A DNA stretch of 64,000 nt, taken from positions 62,001-126,000 of the forward strand of contig JBJLBO010000001.1 of the NCBI GenBank assembly GCA_045568115.1. The letters are read 5' to 3'. Source of the stretch: MGIIb-O1 sp002457595 (GTDB taxonomy: Archaea > Thermoplasmatota > Poseidoniia > Poseidoniales > Thalassarchaeaceae). Shown piece by piece: positions 47,328 to 57,700 of the stretch; the stretch's first letter is position 1, and each line of letters opens with the position of its first letter. The notes under the pieces were generated by a model that ran no database searches, was not told the DNA's origin, and saw only the letters and a program-made list of their open reading frames with translations. The position numbers were made by a program, and so were the translations under genes.

Positions 47328-48266
47328 TCAGAAAATGCGAGAGTCTAATTCGACTAATTCTGATTCGTCATCAGATTCCCTAGAGGTGCGCCCAGCAAAT
47401 GCAGCAGCGGCCAATGCGGTCATCATCATAGTTCCAATTAATTCAAACCCAGGCAGATAAACACCCCTAATGTATACAGTCATTGTTTGAATTTGGTAAT
47501 TTGGGATACCTTCAGTTCTAACCGAATACTCTGAAGTGGCCTTAAATTGTAAAGAGAAATATTTGTCAGTCCAACCTTGATTTTTCGGAGTTCTCATTTG
47601 AACTCTTATCTTTTCAGGGGGAGCCATGGATTCAATTTCAACACTAACTAATGGGATACTGAGTTGGAACCCTTCATCGTTTAGTTCGTCATAATTTTGA
47701 ACCTCGATATTGAATCGATCCATGGCGTTTCCATCATTGTATACATCAAAAATCAAATTATAATCAACCTTTGGTCTCAATTGCAAAAACGCAACTTCTG
47801 AAGCAACTCTCAATCGACTAAACTGACGAATAATTGCCATGATGTTGTAAGAAGTTGGATCACTCGTTACAGGTATCCCATTCGCCATTGTCACTTCCGC
47901 AGAGATACTTACTTGGTGCTGTCCTTCAGGGGCTCTCAATTCAGCACGTATACTGACTTGGAATGCAACCTCTGAACCACTACCTACAGTTAATGAGGCA
48001 GGGCCAGATACTGCAAGAACTCCGGCTTGAATGGTAATCCTTACCTTCTCTTGATGGACAGTTGGATTTTCAACTCTACAATTAATGATAGATGAACGGG
48101 TTGCTCCAGGATAAACATCAATTGGTTGAGGTTGATCACATGATAAACTGACGTCAGGAACTGGACCAGTCTGAGCCTGTACTGCTGCTACTCCTGCCCA
48201 TGTACTCAAGAAGTAAACTGCCAGCATCATCAGGGCAGGTCGAACAGAACGTGCGGCACTCATCAC
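47328..48266 (-). CDS. Type I membrane protein, NEW3/CARDB-like
   Basis: 312 residues. A signal peptide ('LMMLAVYFLSTWAGVAAVQA') is followed by two immunoglobulin-like beta-sandwich units ('IINCRVENPTVHQEKVRITI' and 'NLIFDVYNDGNAMDRFNIEV') of the kind seen in NEW3/CARDB domains. A C-terminal transmembrane helix ('GTMMMTALAAAAFAG') and a short acidic tail complete it. It is probably a small surface scaffold or an accessory subunit of a membrane complex. Start ATG at 48266. Confidence 0.72.
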   Translation of the reverse strand: MMSAARSVRPALMMLAVYFLSTWAGVAAVQAQTGPVPDVSLSCDQPQPIDVYPGATRSSIINCRVENPTVHQEKVRITIQAGVLAVSGPASLTVGSGSEVAFQVSIRAELRAPEGQHQVSISAEVTMANGIPVTSDPTSYNIMAIIRQFSRLRVASEVAFLQLRPKVDYNLIFDVYNDGNAMDRFNIEVQNYDELNDEGFQLSIPLVSVEIESMAPPEKIRVQMRTPKNQGWTDKYFSLQFKATSEYSVRTEGIPNYQIQTMTVYIRGVYLPGFELIGTMMMTALAAAAFAGRTSRESDDESELVELDSRIF

Positions 48267-48380
48267 AGTAAGGCCGACTCAGGCCGTATTTGAGTATTAG
48301 CCTGAAAGGCTTCGATAAGTTGCTGGATTCGTTAGTTTACGGAATAATGCAATTCTCTAACTAAAGTAAGTATATTTCAC

Positions 48381-48388
48381 AAAAAAAA
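48381..48388 (-). terminator. U-tract after tRNA
   Basis: Eight A residues on the plus strand read as U8 on the tRNA transcript, 18 bases past the encoded CCA. Archaeal RNA polymerase terminates at such U-runs. The tract lies in the loop of a weak 7-bp inverted repeat (48372-48378 with 48391-48397). Confidence 0.5.
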
Positions 48389-48405
48389 GCGAAATATGTG
48401 AATTT

Positions 48406-48482
48406 TGGTGGACCCGACCGGATTTGAACCGATGGCCACTCGGTTATGAGCCGAGCGCTCTAACCAACTGAGCTACGGGTCC
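48406..48482 (-). tRNA. tRNA with CAU anticodon (Met or Ile2), CCA encoded
   Basis: On the minus strand it folds as a complete cloverleaf: acceptor GGACCCG/CGGGTCC, D-arm 'GCTCAGTTGGTTAGAGC', anticodon stem CTCGG/CCGAG with loop CTCATAA (anticodon CAT), T-arm CCGGT/ATCGG type with 'TTCAAAT', discriminator A and encoded CCA (48406-48408). There is no intron. The G1-C72 pair argues against an initiator of the A1-U72 type. Elongator Met and agmatidine-modified Ile2 cannot be told apart with certainty here. This is the only RNA gene in the 348-base gap between 48266 and 48615; nothing else is evident in that gap apart from the U-tract. Confidence 0.93.
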
Positions 48483-48614
48483 TGATGATGTCTCGAAGGT
48501 GATTGAGGGATGAACCTTGTTCTCAAGGAAGGTGAAATGTATCAGCGGCTTTGCTACATTTTCGGGGGTTGGCTTCAGTGAATGTTCAAGGGTAGGTTAA
48601 CTATCGCGTAACAC

Positions 48615-50183
48615 ATGGCGAAGCTTTGGGTAATGTTCTTCACTTCTCTACTACTTGTTTCAACAATGAATTTCTATGCTGTTATTCGCGAACCCGATAT
48701 GATTGAGATCGATGAGATTCATGAATACCCAAGAGAAACTGTCAAGGTTTTAGGAGTACTAACTAGTTTCGTTGTTGACCCGTATGGTGAACAATCAGAT
48801 AGGATTGATTTACAAATCCGCGAAGTTGATGGACATTCAATGGCAGAAGTACGATGGTATGTTGATAGAGACATTGACGTGCCGCCAATAGGAACAATTG
48901 TTACAGTTGAAGGAGAAGTAACTGAGTGGAATGGGAGAATTTGGTTATCGTCCAACGGGTATGGGGCAATTCATTGTGCAGACTCAAAATGTGATGGTGT
49001 TGAATATACTGCAGTTCAAATTGTGGAAGTCGCAATGAACCCTGCAGATTATGCAAATATGTCGGTTAGAGTTGATGGGTTCCTAAGTGAAGCTCTAGAG
49101 CCTGATGTGACTTACCACTCATTGAGCCTGATGGATAATCCATCCTATGGCAACGCCGACCATTTACTGTATATGCAAATTGAAGGACGTGTGATGGAGT
49201 GGGTAGAAGCGGGAAGTCATGTAGAAATTTCTGGTTGGCTACAATATGACCAGCGATCTCTACGCTGGCGCCTTTTGGTTCAAGCTACTGCTATCGAAGT
49301 TCTTAATCAAGGGTCAACCGTTGATTTGTCTTGGGAATTAGAGCCATACTCTCTATCATATGAAGTAGGGAAATTAGTTGCAATCGAAGGTGATGTGACT
49401 AAACATAATGATGGTTGGTGGTTATTAGGCCCCTCTCCAAATGATGTGCTTTGCTTTTTACCCTCTCCTGAAGACCTCGGAGATGACATAGAAGGAGTCA
49501 ACAAAGTTTGGACTGGGAGGCTAATGTGGTCAACTGATGAAGCCATAATTTGTCTTGATAGAGGGTTCAATGCTTCGGCCATAACACCAGTAGTTGAAGA
49601 AGGGGAAGCATCGCTTCTTGATGTCGCCCAATCACCTTTTGATCACATCAATATCCATTGCATCGATGGATGTACATTTAGTGGCTGGGTCACTGACCCT
49701 ATTTCTCCTGACTATGACAAGGGTTATGTCGGCGATGGGCCCGATTATTATTCACGCTCAACAAAACTCAGATTCCAATTGATTGGAGAACACGCTGAGT
49801 GGATTGAAGGCGGACAAGAAATTCTATTCAACGCTACAATCACTTGGTCTGAAAGTGAGGGAAGAGTCATCCTAGAAGCACGAACTTGGACTCTAGTAGG
49901 AGATGCGCCGGAACCTAACCGTCTTAATTGGGGTGATGGTTACAACTCATGGAAATGGGATATAGGGAAGTTGGTTGTGATTAATGGAGAAGCAGCGATG
50001 GACGAGGATGGAAATCAGTGGATTGAGCGTTCGGGTTCAGATGAGCATTTGTGCCTTCTAGGAGATGGCACTGAGGCCAGCCAACAACAATCGATTGGAG
50101 AACCTATTGACTGGACTGGAAGACTTTCGACAGCAGAAGAAAGTGTTGGAAATACAATGCAATTCTGCTTAGATATTCGTTGA
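48615..50183 (+). CDS. Secreted/anchored protein with OB-fold-like repeats
   Basis: 522 residues. An N-terminal hydrophobic segment ('LWVMFFTSLLLVSTMNFYAV') acts as a signal or anchor. The rest contains about four to five units of the pattern 'V.V.GVLTSF', 'VTVEGEVTEWNGRIWLSS', 'VRVDGFLSEALEPD', 'VEISGWLQYDQRSLRWRLLV', 'LVAIEGDVTKHNDGWWLL', which look like OB-folds of the tRNA_anti/nucleic-acid-binding type exported outside the cell. No catalytic motif is seen. Its stop codon overlaps the Shine-Dalgarno sequence of the TctA-like gene, so translation is probably coupled. Role unknown; capture of nucleic acid or another ligand is only inference. Confidence 0.7.
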   Translation: MAKLWVMFFTSLLLVSTMNFYAVIREPDMIEIDEIHEYPRETVKVLGVLTSFVVDPYGEQSDRIDLQIREVDGHSMAEVRWYVDRDIDVPPIGTIVTVEGEVTEWNGRIWLSSNGYGAIHCADSKCDGVEYTAVQIVEVAMNPADYANMSVRVDGFLSEALEPDVTYHSLSLMDNPSYGNADHLLYMQIEGRVMEWVEAGSHVEISGWLQYDQRSLRWRLLVQATAIEVLNQGSTVDLSWELEPYSLSYEVGKLVAIEGDVTKHNDGWWLLGPSPNDVLCFLPSPEDLGDDIEGVNKVWTGRLMWSTDEAIICLDRGFNASAITPVVEEGEASLLDVAQSPFDHINIHCIDGCTFSGWVTDPISPDYDKGYVGDGPDYYSRSTKLRFQLIGEHAEWIEGGQEILFNATITWSESEGRVILEARTWTLVGDAPEPNRLNWGDGYNSWKWDIGKLVVINGEAAMDEDGNQWIERSGSDEHLCLLGDGTEASQQQSIGEPIDWTGRLSTAEESVGNTMQFCLDIR

Positions 50184-50189
50184 GGTGAT
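50182..50189 (+). promoter_or_regulatory. Shine-Dalgarno site overlapping upstream stop
   Basis: GAGGTGAT shares bases with the TGA stop (50181-50183) of the OB-fold gene and lies three bases before the GTG at 50193. It fixes that non-ATG start and suggests translational coupling. Confidence 0.7.
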
Positions 50190-50192
50190 TCT

Positions 50193-51848
50193 GTGGACCC
50201 CTGGTTATTGGACTTCGCTTGGCTCATCGCTTCGTTCATCTTCGGGATTTTTCTTGGCTGTCTAACTGGTTTGATTCCTGGATTCCACGTTAACAATGTT
50301 GCATTGATTGCTCTTTCACTCTCACCTGTCGCAGTAGGGATTGGGATTCCACTGGATGCCGTTGCAGGGATTATCGTAGCCTGTGGAACTGTACACACTT
50401 TCCTGAATTATATCCCAAGCGCCTTGGTCGGTGCACCTGATGACAACATGGCTCTTGCTTTACTGCCAGGGCATAGAATGTTGATTTCAGGTCAAGCCGC
50501 GCAGGGTGTTGCTTATTCGGCACGTGGCTCACAAATGGGAATGCTGATGTCAATTCCTCTTCTAATAGTAGCTCGACTACTTTTCGGAGACAATCCAGGG
50601 CTAGGATTGTATGAGGCTAGTCGAGACCAATTGCCTTGGCTTTTACTATTCATCTCAGTCTTCCTTATTCTAACCGAAACCACACGGCTACCTTGGCCTG
50701 AATGGTCTCAAAAGATAACTCAAAAACTAAATTTCCCTCTCAAAAAGAGAATCGAATTCAATATTCCTCTCGGCAAATTTAGCATCCGTAGGCGCTATGA
50801 TTCCATTGACTTACGCCTCGGTGCAAGCTCTAGAACCGCAGGTATTCTAGTTGCTACCTCTTATTTCCTATTAACCGGATTTTATGGCTGGGCTGTATTC
50901 GAATTGCCCGCCCGCTCACCTGTTGGAATTCCCTCAGCATCCTTACTGTTCCCAAGCCTTGCAGGTCTATTCGGTATTGCTAATCTTATTGACATATATG
51001 TTACAACTAGTGAGATTCCACCTCAAGAAAACAATTGGGATATGCCGCCTTGGAAACCACTTGCAGTACCTACTTTCCTTTCAGCGGTTGTTTCCTCGGT
51101 AATGGCTATCCTTCCTGGAATGACGGCCGCTCAGGCCACCGTAGTGGTGATGAGTGCGCGAAACTTTTGGGGCAAACTAACAGACCCAAATTACATCCCA
51201 GCTGATTTTGAACATGGAACTCAACCTGGCTTTGAGAACATGCCTCAAATGATTGCTTTCGAAGGCATGGATGAACTAGAAACTGAAGAACGTCAACTAT
51301 TCCAAGAGGCCCTTGCAGAAGCAGGTGCAAGCCCTGATCTCGATCTCGTAAACAATAACCAACAGAGGGACCTAGAAATAATTGCAATTCTCTCATCAGT
51401 CAACACAGCAGTCACAGTAATGGTTCTAGGTTTCCTATACATGGTAGGAAGGCCGCGTTCGGGTGCCGCTCTAGCTCTCAATATGATGTACCCCATAGAC
51501 ATCTGGAATGCTGTAGAACCTCCAGCCGATTTCATCCGATTATTAGCGATTACAGTGGCCGCTGGATTATTCGCAGTACCTGTAATGATAGAGGTTGGAA
51601 AAGGTATGCTGAAAGTGCACGAACTAGTTCCATTAAGGACACTGGTTCTCTCTGTGTGTATTTTTATCACGATTCTTGTTTACATCTCAACCGATTGGAT
51701 TGGAGTCGGTACACTTGTGATTGGTACAATGATTGGTTTGATGGCTCCAAGAATTGGGATTAGGCGCTCTCATGGGATGGGCGTGATTCTAGTTCCAATC
51801 ATGATATACACGTTTGCGCGTGAATTAGACGCCTTTGGATTTGCCTGA
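50193..51848 (+). CDS. TctA/DUF112-like membrane permease
   Basis: 551 residues, about ten to twelve transmembrane helices. 'FGIFLGCLTGLIPGFHVNNV' and 'FLNYIPSALVGAPDDNMAL' match the two Gly/Pro-rich signature loops of the TctA family (tripartite tricarboxylate transporter large subunit), in the archaeal COG1784 branch. The second half repeats the motif as 'SSVMAILPGMTAAQATVVVM'. Bacterial TctA works with TctB and a periplasmic binding protein; neither is seen here, so the substrate is unknown and the preceding secreted OB-fold protein is the only candidate partner. The GTG start is supported by its Shine-Dalgarno sequence. The stop is followed by an A8 run. Confidence 0.82.
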   Translation: MDPWLLDFAWLIASFIFGIFLGCLTGLIPGFHVNNVALIALSLSPVAVGIGIPLDAVAGIIVACGTVHTFLNYIPSALVGAPDDNMALALLPGHRMLISGQAAQGVAYSARGSQMGMLMSIPLLIVARLLFGDNPGLGLYEASRDQLPWLLLFISVFLILTETTRLPWPEWSQKITQKLNFPLKKRIEFNIPLGKFSIRRRYDSIDLRLGASSRTAGILVATSYFLLTGFYGWAVFELPARSPVGIPSASLLFPSLAGLFGIANLIDIYVTTSEIPPQENNWDMPPWKPLAVPTFLSAVVSSVMAILPGMTAAQATVVVMSARNFWGKLTDPNYIPADFEHGTQPGFENMPQMIAFEGMDELETEERQLFQEALAEAGASPDLDLVNNNQQRDLEIIAILSSVNTAVTVMVLGFLYMVGRPRSGAALALNMMYPIDIWNAVEPPADFIRLLAITVAAGLFAVPVMIEVGKGMLKVHELVPLRTLVLSVCIFITILVYISTDWIGVGTLVIGTMIGLMAPRIGIRRSHGMGVILVPIMIYTFARELDAFGFA

Positions 51849-51928
51849 AAAAAAAGCGTTGAAAATCACTTCGCACGGATAGAATCTCTTATCTCTCATA
51901 CACGTGCGTGCAACGCTGAGTGATAACT

Positions 51929-54673
51929 ATGGATGGCAGGCAGAAAGCAACAGCACTAATTGTAACAGGAATTATTCTTCTAGGATTGAACTATGTGGCA
52001 TTGGCCGGTTTTGTTGCTGGTCAAGTCGAGGCAGGAGTTGCAGACCAAATTGCAACAGGATATGATGAAGAAAGCGATTATACCAATGATGATTGGAATA
52101 ATAGCACTGAAGAAAGGGTGTATTTCGCCTATTCAATGACCAATTCTGAGGACCTGACTGAGAACTCAGCAATTGGTGCAGAGTTTGAGAAGATGGGGCC
52201 ATTCATCTACGAAGTTACTACTCATCGCGAACTCTTAGATTTCGATGAATCTGCAGGCACTGTAACTTATTCTGAATACAATGTTTTCGATTGGTGCGCT
52301 AATTGTACTTGGGCTGATGATGATGGAAATGAGCACCCCTCACTTCCAGGGACTACCAATGTCACAAATGCCAATATCTTATGGAATACACAGAGAATTG
52401 CTGGTATTTCTACTGGAATCATCTACGGAGAAATTTTCGCTAAGGCAGGATTCTCTAACCAAATGATTGCTAATGATCTTTCAAATAAGGCTCCAAGCAT
52501 TTGGGCTGCTGAAGATATTTCAGACATGCAATTAGGAGCAGCATCTCAACTTGAATTAGCCGGATATGATGCTGCGACTGCTGCTGCCATGGCTCCAGCC
52601 GCAGTATTATCCGGTGCTTATGATAACTGGAATGCCTCTGCTGGAGGCGCAGGATCAATGAATCCAGATTTCTCTGCTTCTGCTGATTCAATTCTCAATA
52701 CTGCAGTCGATCCATCTACTGGAATCTGTATCGCTCTATCTTGTGAGATAGGGCCAATGCTAGTAGCTGGAATGGGAGAGCCAAGTGAATCGGTAACTCC
52801 TATTCGTGCTGCTCTGCTGGGATATGGTTCGACTGACCCCGTTGAAACTACACTAATGGATTGGGCAGTGTATGGACTGGCTGGTACAACGTTCCTTGCT
52901 AATGGCGGAGGAGAAGAGCTAACTCGAGGCATGGATGACCTTCGAGATAGATTGAGGGCAGTTTCCGGTATTGATATTTCAAATTCTGATGCACTGAACA
53001 ATGTGATATTTGGTGTAGATGGAGAAGAACTTGGAAATGGAATGCTTTCAGAAACTGATTACAATGGAATTCCTCTACATGGAGTGGCTTTATTCCTCCT
53101 AGGAGCTCAAAGTGATGCATTCACAACAATGGTCCAGTATGGAATTGGCTTGACTCAATTACTCGACCTATCGGATTATGCTGGCGGATGGATTGGCATG
53201 GTTGGAACACCAATAGACTTCCCAATGATTCTTGTGGGAGGCTCAGGGACAATGAATGCAGACCAATGGTGGCAAGTTGCATTTGGTAGCGAGGAACCAC
53301 TAGCTGGAGGATATTTCTCTATTGGACTGAATCAAGGACCTTACGAAGGAACTGTTGATCTCTCGGTTGAGAAAGTGCAAGAAATTCTGTATAATGGCCC
53401 TTGGGCACTAACTGGAGATTTCGCTAGCGTGTTTATGTACAACGAATTAGCAGGAACTACAATGCCAATGAATGAAGACTGGACTGGATTTGTAATGGGT
53501 GGAGAAGTAGTAGATTGGGATGATACATTTGTTGCAAATGCCTATGACATTTCTGAATCTGATGCCGCGGCTCTACGTAGTTGGGTGAAGAACTTCATGT
53601 TCTCAAACGTCATCGGGTCCCTACTTGGATTCCAATATGGTGGGACACCTTACACTACGCAATCAATGGATAACTGGCTTTATGGTTGGAGAGATTCTAT
53701 CGTTGCAGATGTAGTCTACGGAGACATCTCAAACATGGAAGTAGGCTGGGTTAGCCTTGAAACAAATGAGACATATTTCGGCTCTGATAATGTAAGTACT
53801 GGTGACTTCTCGGTCTATGTAGCAAGTACTGGAACTGGAGCGCATGCAGATGATGGGACATTGGGTCAGAGATTGATGGAAGGATACATCAATTCGGATG
53901 GTAATGGATATTGTGACTTCAAGTTGAACGCAGATGGAACTGAAGCTGATGCAGACTCAGATGGCATGTACCCATGTGAAGAAGGAGAAATCTATGGACT
54001 AACAGGGCACCTTCCTTGGAGAGCACCACATCGTGAGGCGAGCACGTATGGATTACTAACTGACCATGTTGGAAACGATGTTACTGAATTGGCAGGAACC
54101 ATAGGTGATATTGGAAGTGCAGATGAACCATTCAAGTACAATCTTGTTGGATATTCAATTACCGACACAGTCCCTGGTGAAATGGGTGAATTCAATGGTG
54201 TTCCAATGCGTCACCATACCATTACTCTAGATCCGGCTGAGAACCAGATTCAAGCCAAACTGATAGGATCTGGGACCTACGTCGATGTACTCCCTGGTGC
54301 ATTACCAGTATACTTCGGTTCAGATGTTGAAATTATGGTCGAACCTATAACAAATATGCCAATGTATGGAAAGTCGATTTCAATGTTCCACTTAGACCTA
54401 CGAGGAGCTGGTAACATGAATCCTGAGTTCGGAGTAGACACCCATCCTGTCTTTGAAATACATACACTTTCGGAATTACCTGAGGACTCGGCTGAGACTC
54501 TCAAATGTAGGGTGCTAAAGAATACTGACCCTATGTATTGGACTGATTTTGGTGGTGAAGGAGACTGTGCCCTTGAGGGAACAGCAGTCCTCGATTACAT
54601 AACCGCTAGCCTATACGTGGCATCGATTGCAATGATTGCATTTGGTGGAGTCCGAATGGGCACTCGAGATTGA
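51929..54673 (+). CDS. CD36/scavenger receptor class B-like protein
   Basis: 914 residues with one transmembrane helix at each end (about 7-28 and 888-907) and a large ectodomain between, the CD36/LIMP-2 topology. Near the N-terminus, 'YFAYSMTNSEDL' (about 65-76) followed by 'FEKMGPFIYE' and 'AGTVTYSEYNVF' matches the CD36 blocks FYxxNxTNPEE, ExGPYxYxE and DGTVxYxxxxxF. Near the C-terminus, 'VEPITNMPMYGKSISMFHLD' (from about 804) matches the family's EPITGxPLxAxxRxQxN block. Family members bind fatty acids, lipoproteins and phospholipids. The ectodomain is about twice the animal size, with an inserted middle and an acidic 'DADSDGMYPCEEGE' calcium-loop-like segment. ATG 51929 is preferred over GTG 51920. 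Confidence 0.8.
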   Translation: MDGRQKATALIVTGIILLGLNYVALAGFVAGQVEAGVADQIATGYDEESDYTNDDWNNSTEERVYFAYSMTNSEDLTENSAIGAEFEKMGPFIYEVTTHRELLDFDESAGTVTYSEYNVFDWCANCTWADDDGNEHPSLPGTTNVTNANILWNTQRIAGISTGIIYGEIFAKAGFSNQMIANDLSNKAPSIWAAEDISDMQLGAASQLELAGYDAATAAAMAPAAVLSGAYDNWNASAGGAGSMNPDFSASADSILNTAVDPSTGICIALSCEIGPMLVAGMGEPSESVTPIRAALLGYGSTDPVETTLMDWAVYGLAGTTFLANGGGEELTRGMDDLRDRLRAVSGIDISNSDALNNVIFGVDGEELGNGMLSETDYNGIPLHGVALFLLGAQSDAFTTMVQYGIGLTQLLDLSDYAGGWIGMVGTPIDFPMILVGGSGTMNADQWWQVAFGSEEPLAGGYFSIGLNQGPYEGTVDLSVEKVQEILYNGPWALTGDFASVFMYNELAGTTMPMNEDWTGFVMGGEVVDWDDTFVANAYDISESDAAALRSWVKNFMFSNVIGSLLGFQYGGTPYTTQSMDNWLYGWRDSIVADVVYGDISNMEVGWVSLETNETYFGSDNVSTGDFSVYVASTGTGAHADDGTLGQRLMEGYINSDGNGYCDFKLNADGTEADADSDGMYPCEEGEIYGLTGHLPWRAPHREASTYGLLTDHVGNDVTELAGTIGDIGSADEPFKYNLVGYSITDTVPGEMGEFNGVPMRHHTITLDPAENQIQAKLIGSGTYVDVLPGALPVYFGSDVEIMVEPITNMPMYGKSISMFHLDLRGAGNMNPEFGVDTHPVFEIHTLSELPEDSAETLKCRVLKNTDPMYWTDFGGEGDCALEGTAVLDYITASLYVASIAMIAFGGVRMGTRD

Positions 54674-54707
54674 GACTCTAAACACGAAAAATGAGACTGT
54701 ACTACTT

Positions 54708-54728
54708 ACGGCCGGCTTTGCCGGCCGT
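54708..54728. repeat. Perfect 9-bp inverted repeat, TTT loop
   Basis: ACGGCCGGC and GCCGGCCGT flank a TTT loop, between the CD36-like stop (54673) and the LTD/PLD start (54759). It is a very stable hairpin and stands out against the AT-leaning background. There is no U-tract after it, so it may be a transcript-stabilising or processing structure rather than a terminator. Confidence 0.6.
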
Positions 54729-54758
54729 GTGCACGCTCGCGCGAAGGGTTCAACCGTA

Positions 54759-57700
54759 ATGCGCAGAGGGATTCGCATTATGAACGAGGCTACCGCTAGG
54801 TCGGCAGCCCTCATTGGGCTGATTCTTCTTGTCAGTAGTTTAGTGTCTCCAATGACTCTCCTGGATAATATCCAAGAAAGGGCTGAATCAAGTGAACATG
54901 GGTGTGTAGTTTGCATCAACGAAGTGATGGCAGATGCTGATGGTTCAGACAAAGGAATATTTCCACAAGGCGAATGGGTCGAACTTTGGAACTCTGGAGA
55001 TAGTGCTGTAAATTTACAAGGTTGGACAATTGTAGATATTGGAGGCTGGACTCACCCCATAGATGAGAATTCCTGGGTTGAGTTTGACCAACTAATAACG
55101 CCCTATTCGATTGAGCCAGGGAACTATGCTGTGATTGCTGAAAATGACATTGGCACCCTTAGACTAAACAATGCTGGTGAAACCATCTATCTCAAAGACT
55201 CTGCAAATACAACTGTTGATACTGTGGTAACAAGTCCTTCAAGCAATGGCATATCTAAGATAGCAGATCCAAATAACTCCAATTCAGAATGGATAGATGC
55301 TGAATCCCCATCCCCAGGACAAGTCAATGTGAATGGAGGTGGAGGCTCTGGCTCTGGAGGAGGGGGCTCGGATTGGGTAGATTCGGGAAGTTCGCCATGG
55401 GATGGTGAATATGATATCAAGTTCACTAGAATTATGCCAGGTGAAGTTCCAGATAGAGATAATGATTGGCTAGAAATAACTAATTTCGGAGATGAAGAGG
55501 CAAATATTACCGGTTGGAGTATAGAACGTATTCGATCTACTACTCCGTGGGTCTCTAAGTTTGGTCTTTTCACGATACCAGCAGGTGAATCAGTAGTCCT
55601 ATCGGAAAATCCTGCAAACCTACTAGCTGATGGAGGAATCAGTTCATTAGATGGAAATTCCGTTTTGGATAATATGCCATGGTTAGTAGATTCCGGCGCT
55701 GCTTTTCAGCTAAAGGAGCCGGCAGGAACGGTAGTTGATGCTCTTGTCTACAATGGAGGTGATGCTGAAATTGAAGGATGGACAGGAAGTGCAATTTCAG
55801 TACCAGGAGACGGGTCTCCGGGGTTGATACTAATGCGTGGAGATGGTTGTTCACCTGGTGGAGATTCTGATTCTGCTACAGAATGGGAGATTCGCTGGAT
55901 TCGTATTGGAGCTTCGACTTTCTGTGATGGGGGTTTGATTGAAGCACACTCTGGGATGAGTGCTACGGCCTCATTTAGCCCAGAAACCGGGCTTGAAGAT
56001 TTACTAGGTTGGATTGCGGATGCAGATACTTCTCTTCACGTACACATGTATGAATTCCTTCACCCTGACCTAACTCATGCCTTGATTGCTGCTCTAGACA
56101 GAGATGTCAGCGTCACAATTCTTCTAGAGGAAGGGATTCTAGACGATTCTTCAACAAAAAATGATCAGCGCGGACATGCTCAATCTATTTCTGATGCTGG
56201 AGGTACTGTCTATTGGATGGTTGATCCAACAGTAATTAGTTCTCCATATCAATTCATTCACAGTAAGGTTGCCGTCAAAGATTCTCAGAGTGTTTGGATT
56301 TCATCCGGTAATTGGAAGGAGTCAAGTCTACCTACTGTTGATGAATCAGGAAATAGAGAATGGTCCTTATTCATAGACTCTACCGAAGTTGCAATAAAGG
56401 CACTAGAAAGGATGGTTTTTGATGAGAATTCTAATCACCTTCATATTGACTCGCACTCTAGTTATTATGCTCCATCTGATGATTGGGAATTACCTCAACC
56501 TTCGAATACATTGCCAAATGAGTCTCCTAATCCAGATACAACAACTCCATTCCGTACCAGAATACTAACTTGTCCTGATGACTGTGTCACCGGTATTGTT
56601 TCCGAGATAAATGAAGCAGATTCGAACATTCGGCTTTCCTTACAGTATCTTGATCTAGATTGGTATTGGGGATTCGGTGCGGAAAATCCAATTTTAGAAT
56701 CTCTACATCAGGCCGCTTCAAGAGGAGTAAGAATTGAATTAATGATTAATGCATTCTATGCTGATTGGGACGATGATGTCCGTGATGCTGTAAATTTATT
56801 CAATACAGATTGGAATGCGACTCAGGGACTTGATGTTAATGCTAGATTAATGTCAACCGCCCCTGATATTTGGAAGTTGCATAACAAGGGAATGATTGTT
56901 GATGATGATACTGTACTAGTAGGCAGTATGAACTGGGGTTCAAACTCAATGCTACGTAATCGAGAGATGGGGATAATTAGCGAATCTTCTGAGTTAACTG
57001 CAGTTTTTCTCTCTAAATTTAATGACGATTGGAATCGGCTAGATGATGATACTGATTCGGATGGAGATTTACTGCCCGATTCATGGGAAGAACTGCATGG
57101 ATTAGACAGGCATAATGCTGCAGTTTTGGGTACTGCATTATCTGAACAATCATTAGATGGTGATGACGATGGATTGAATAATCTAAATGAATACTTACTT
57201 AATGGAAATCCAAATGATAACGACACTGATGACGACTGTATCCTCGATGGTGACGAAGAAGCGTTTGCTCAATCAGTAATGCGGTCGCCGGGTATCTCAA
57301 TGGTTTCAGCGGATGTCGATCAAAATGGTATTCCGGATGGTGAACAATTTGGATGTGAAAACAACACTGAAACTAATGATTCCGGAAGTGAAAATGAAAA
57401 CAATACCAATGAAACTGATAATCAGGGAGGGATCGAAATTCCGATTATTAATGTTAGAGAGGACCCCTTATCCACCCCTGGTGCAAAGTTCCTGCTTGGT
57501 TTGACAGTAATTGCCGGGATCTCTGTAATTGGAGCAGGGGTGTCAATAATCCGTCGTCCAAAAACTAAAGCAGAAGAGAAACTGATTGATGATTCAGGGT
57601 ATAGTTTTGATGAAGCTGATGTGCAAAAAGCAATACTATCTGGAACGCGTTTTGACGAATCATCAGAAGATACAAGGCAATGGACTGAAGGAAAGGATGA

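Noticed and set aside
51849..51858. A-run after the TctA-like stop as a terminator or frameshift site
   Set aside because: On the transcript it is an A-tract, not a U-tract, and it follows an intact stop codon.
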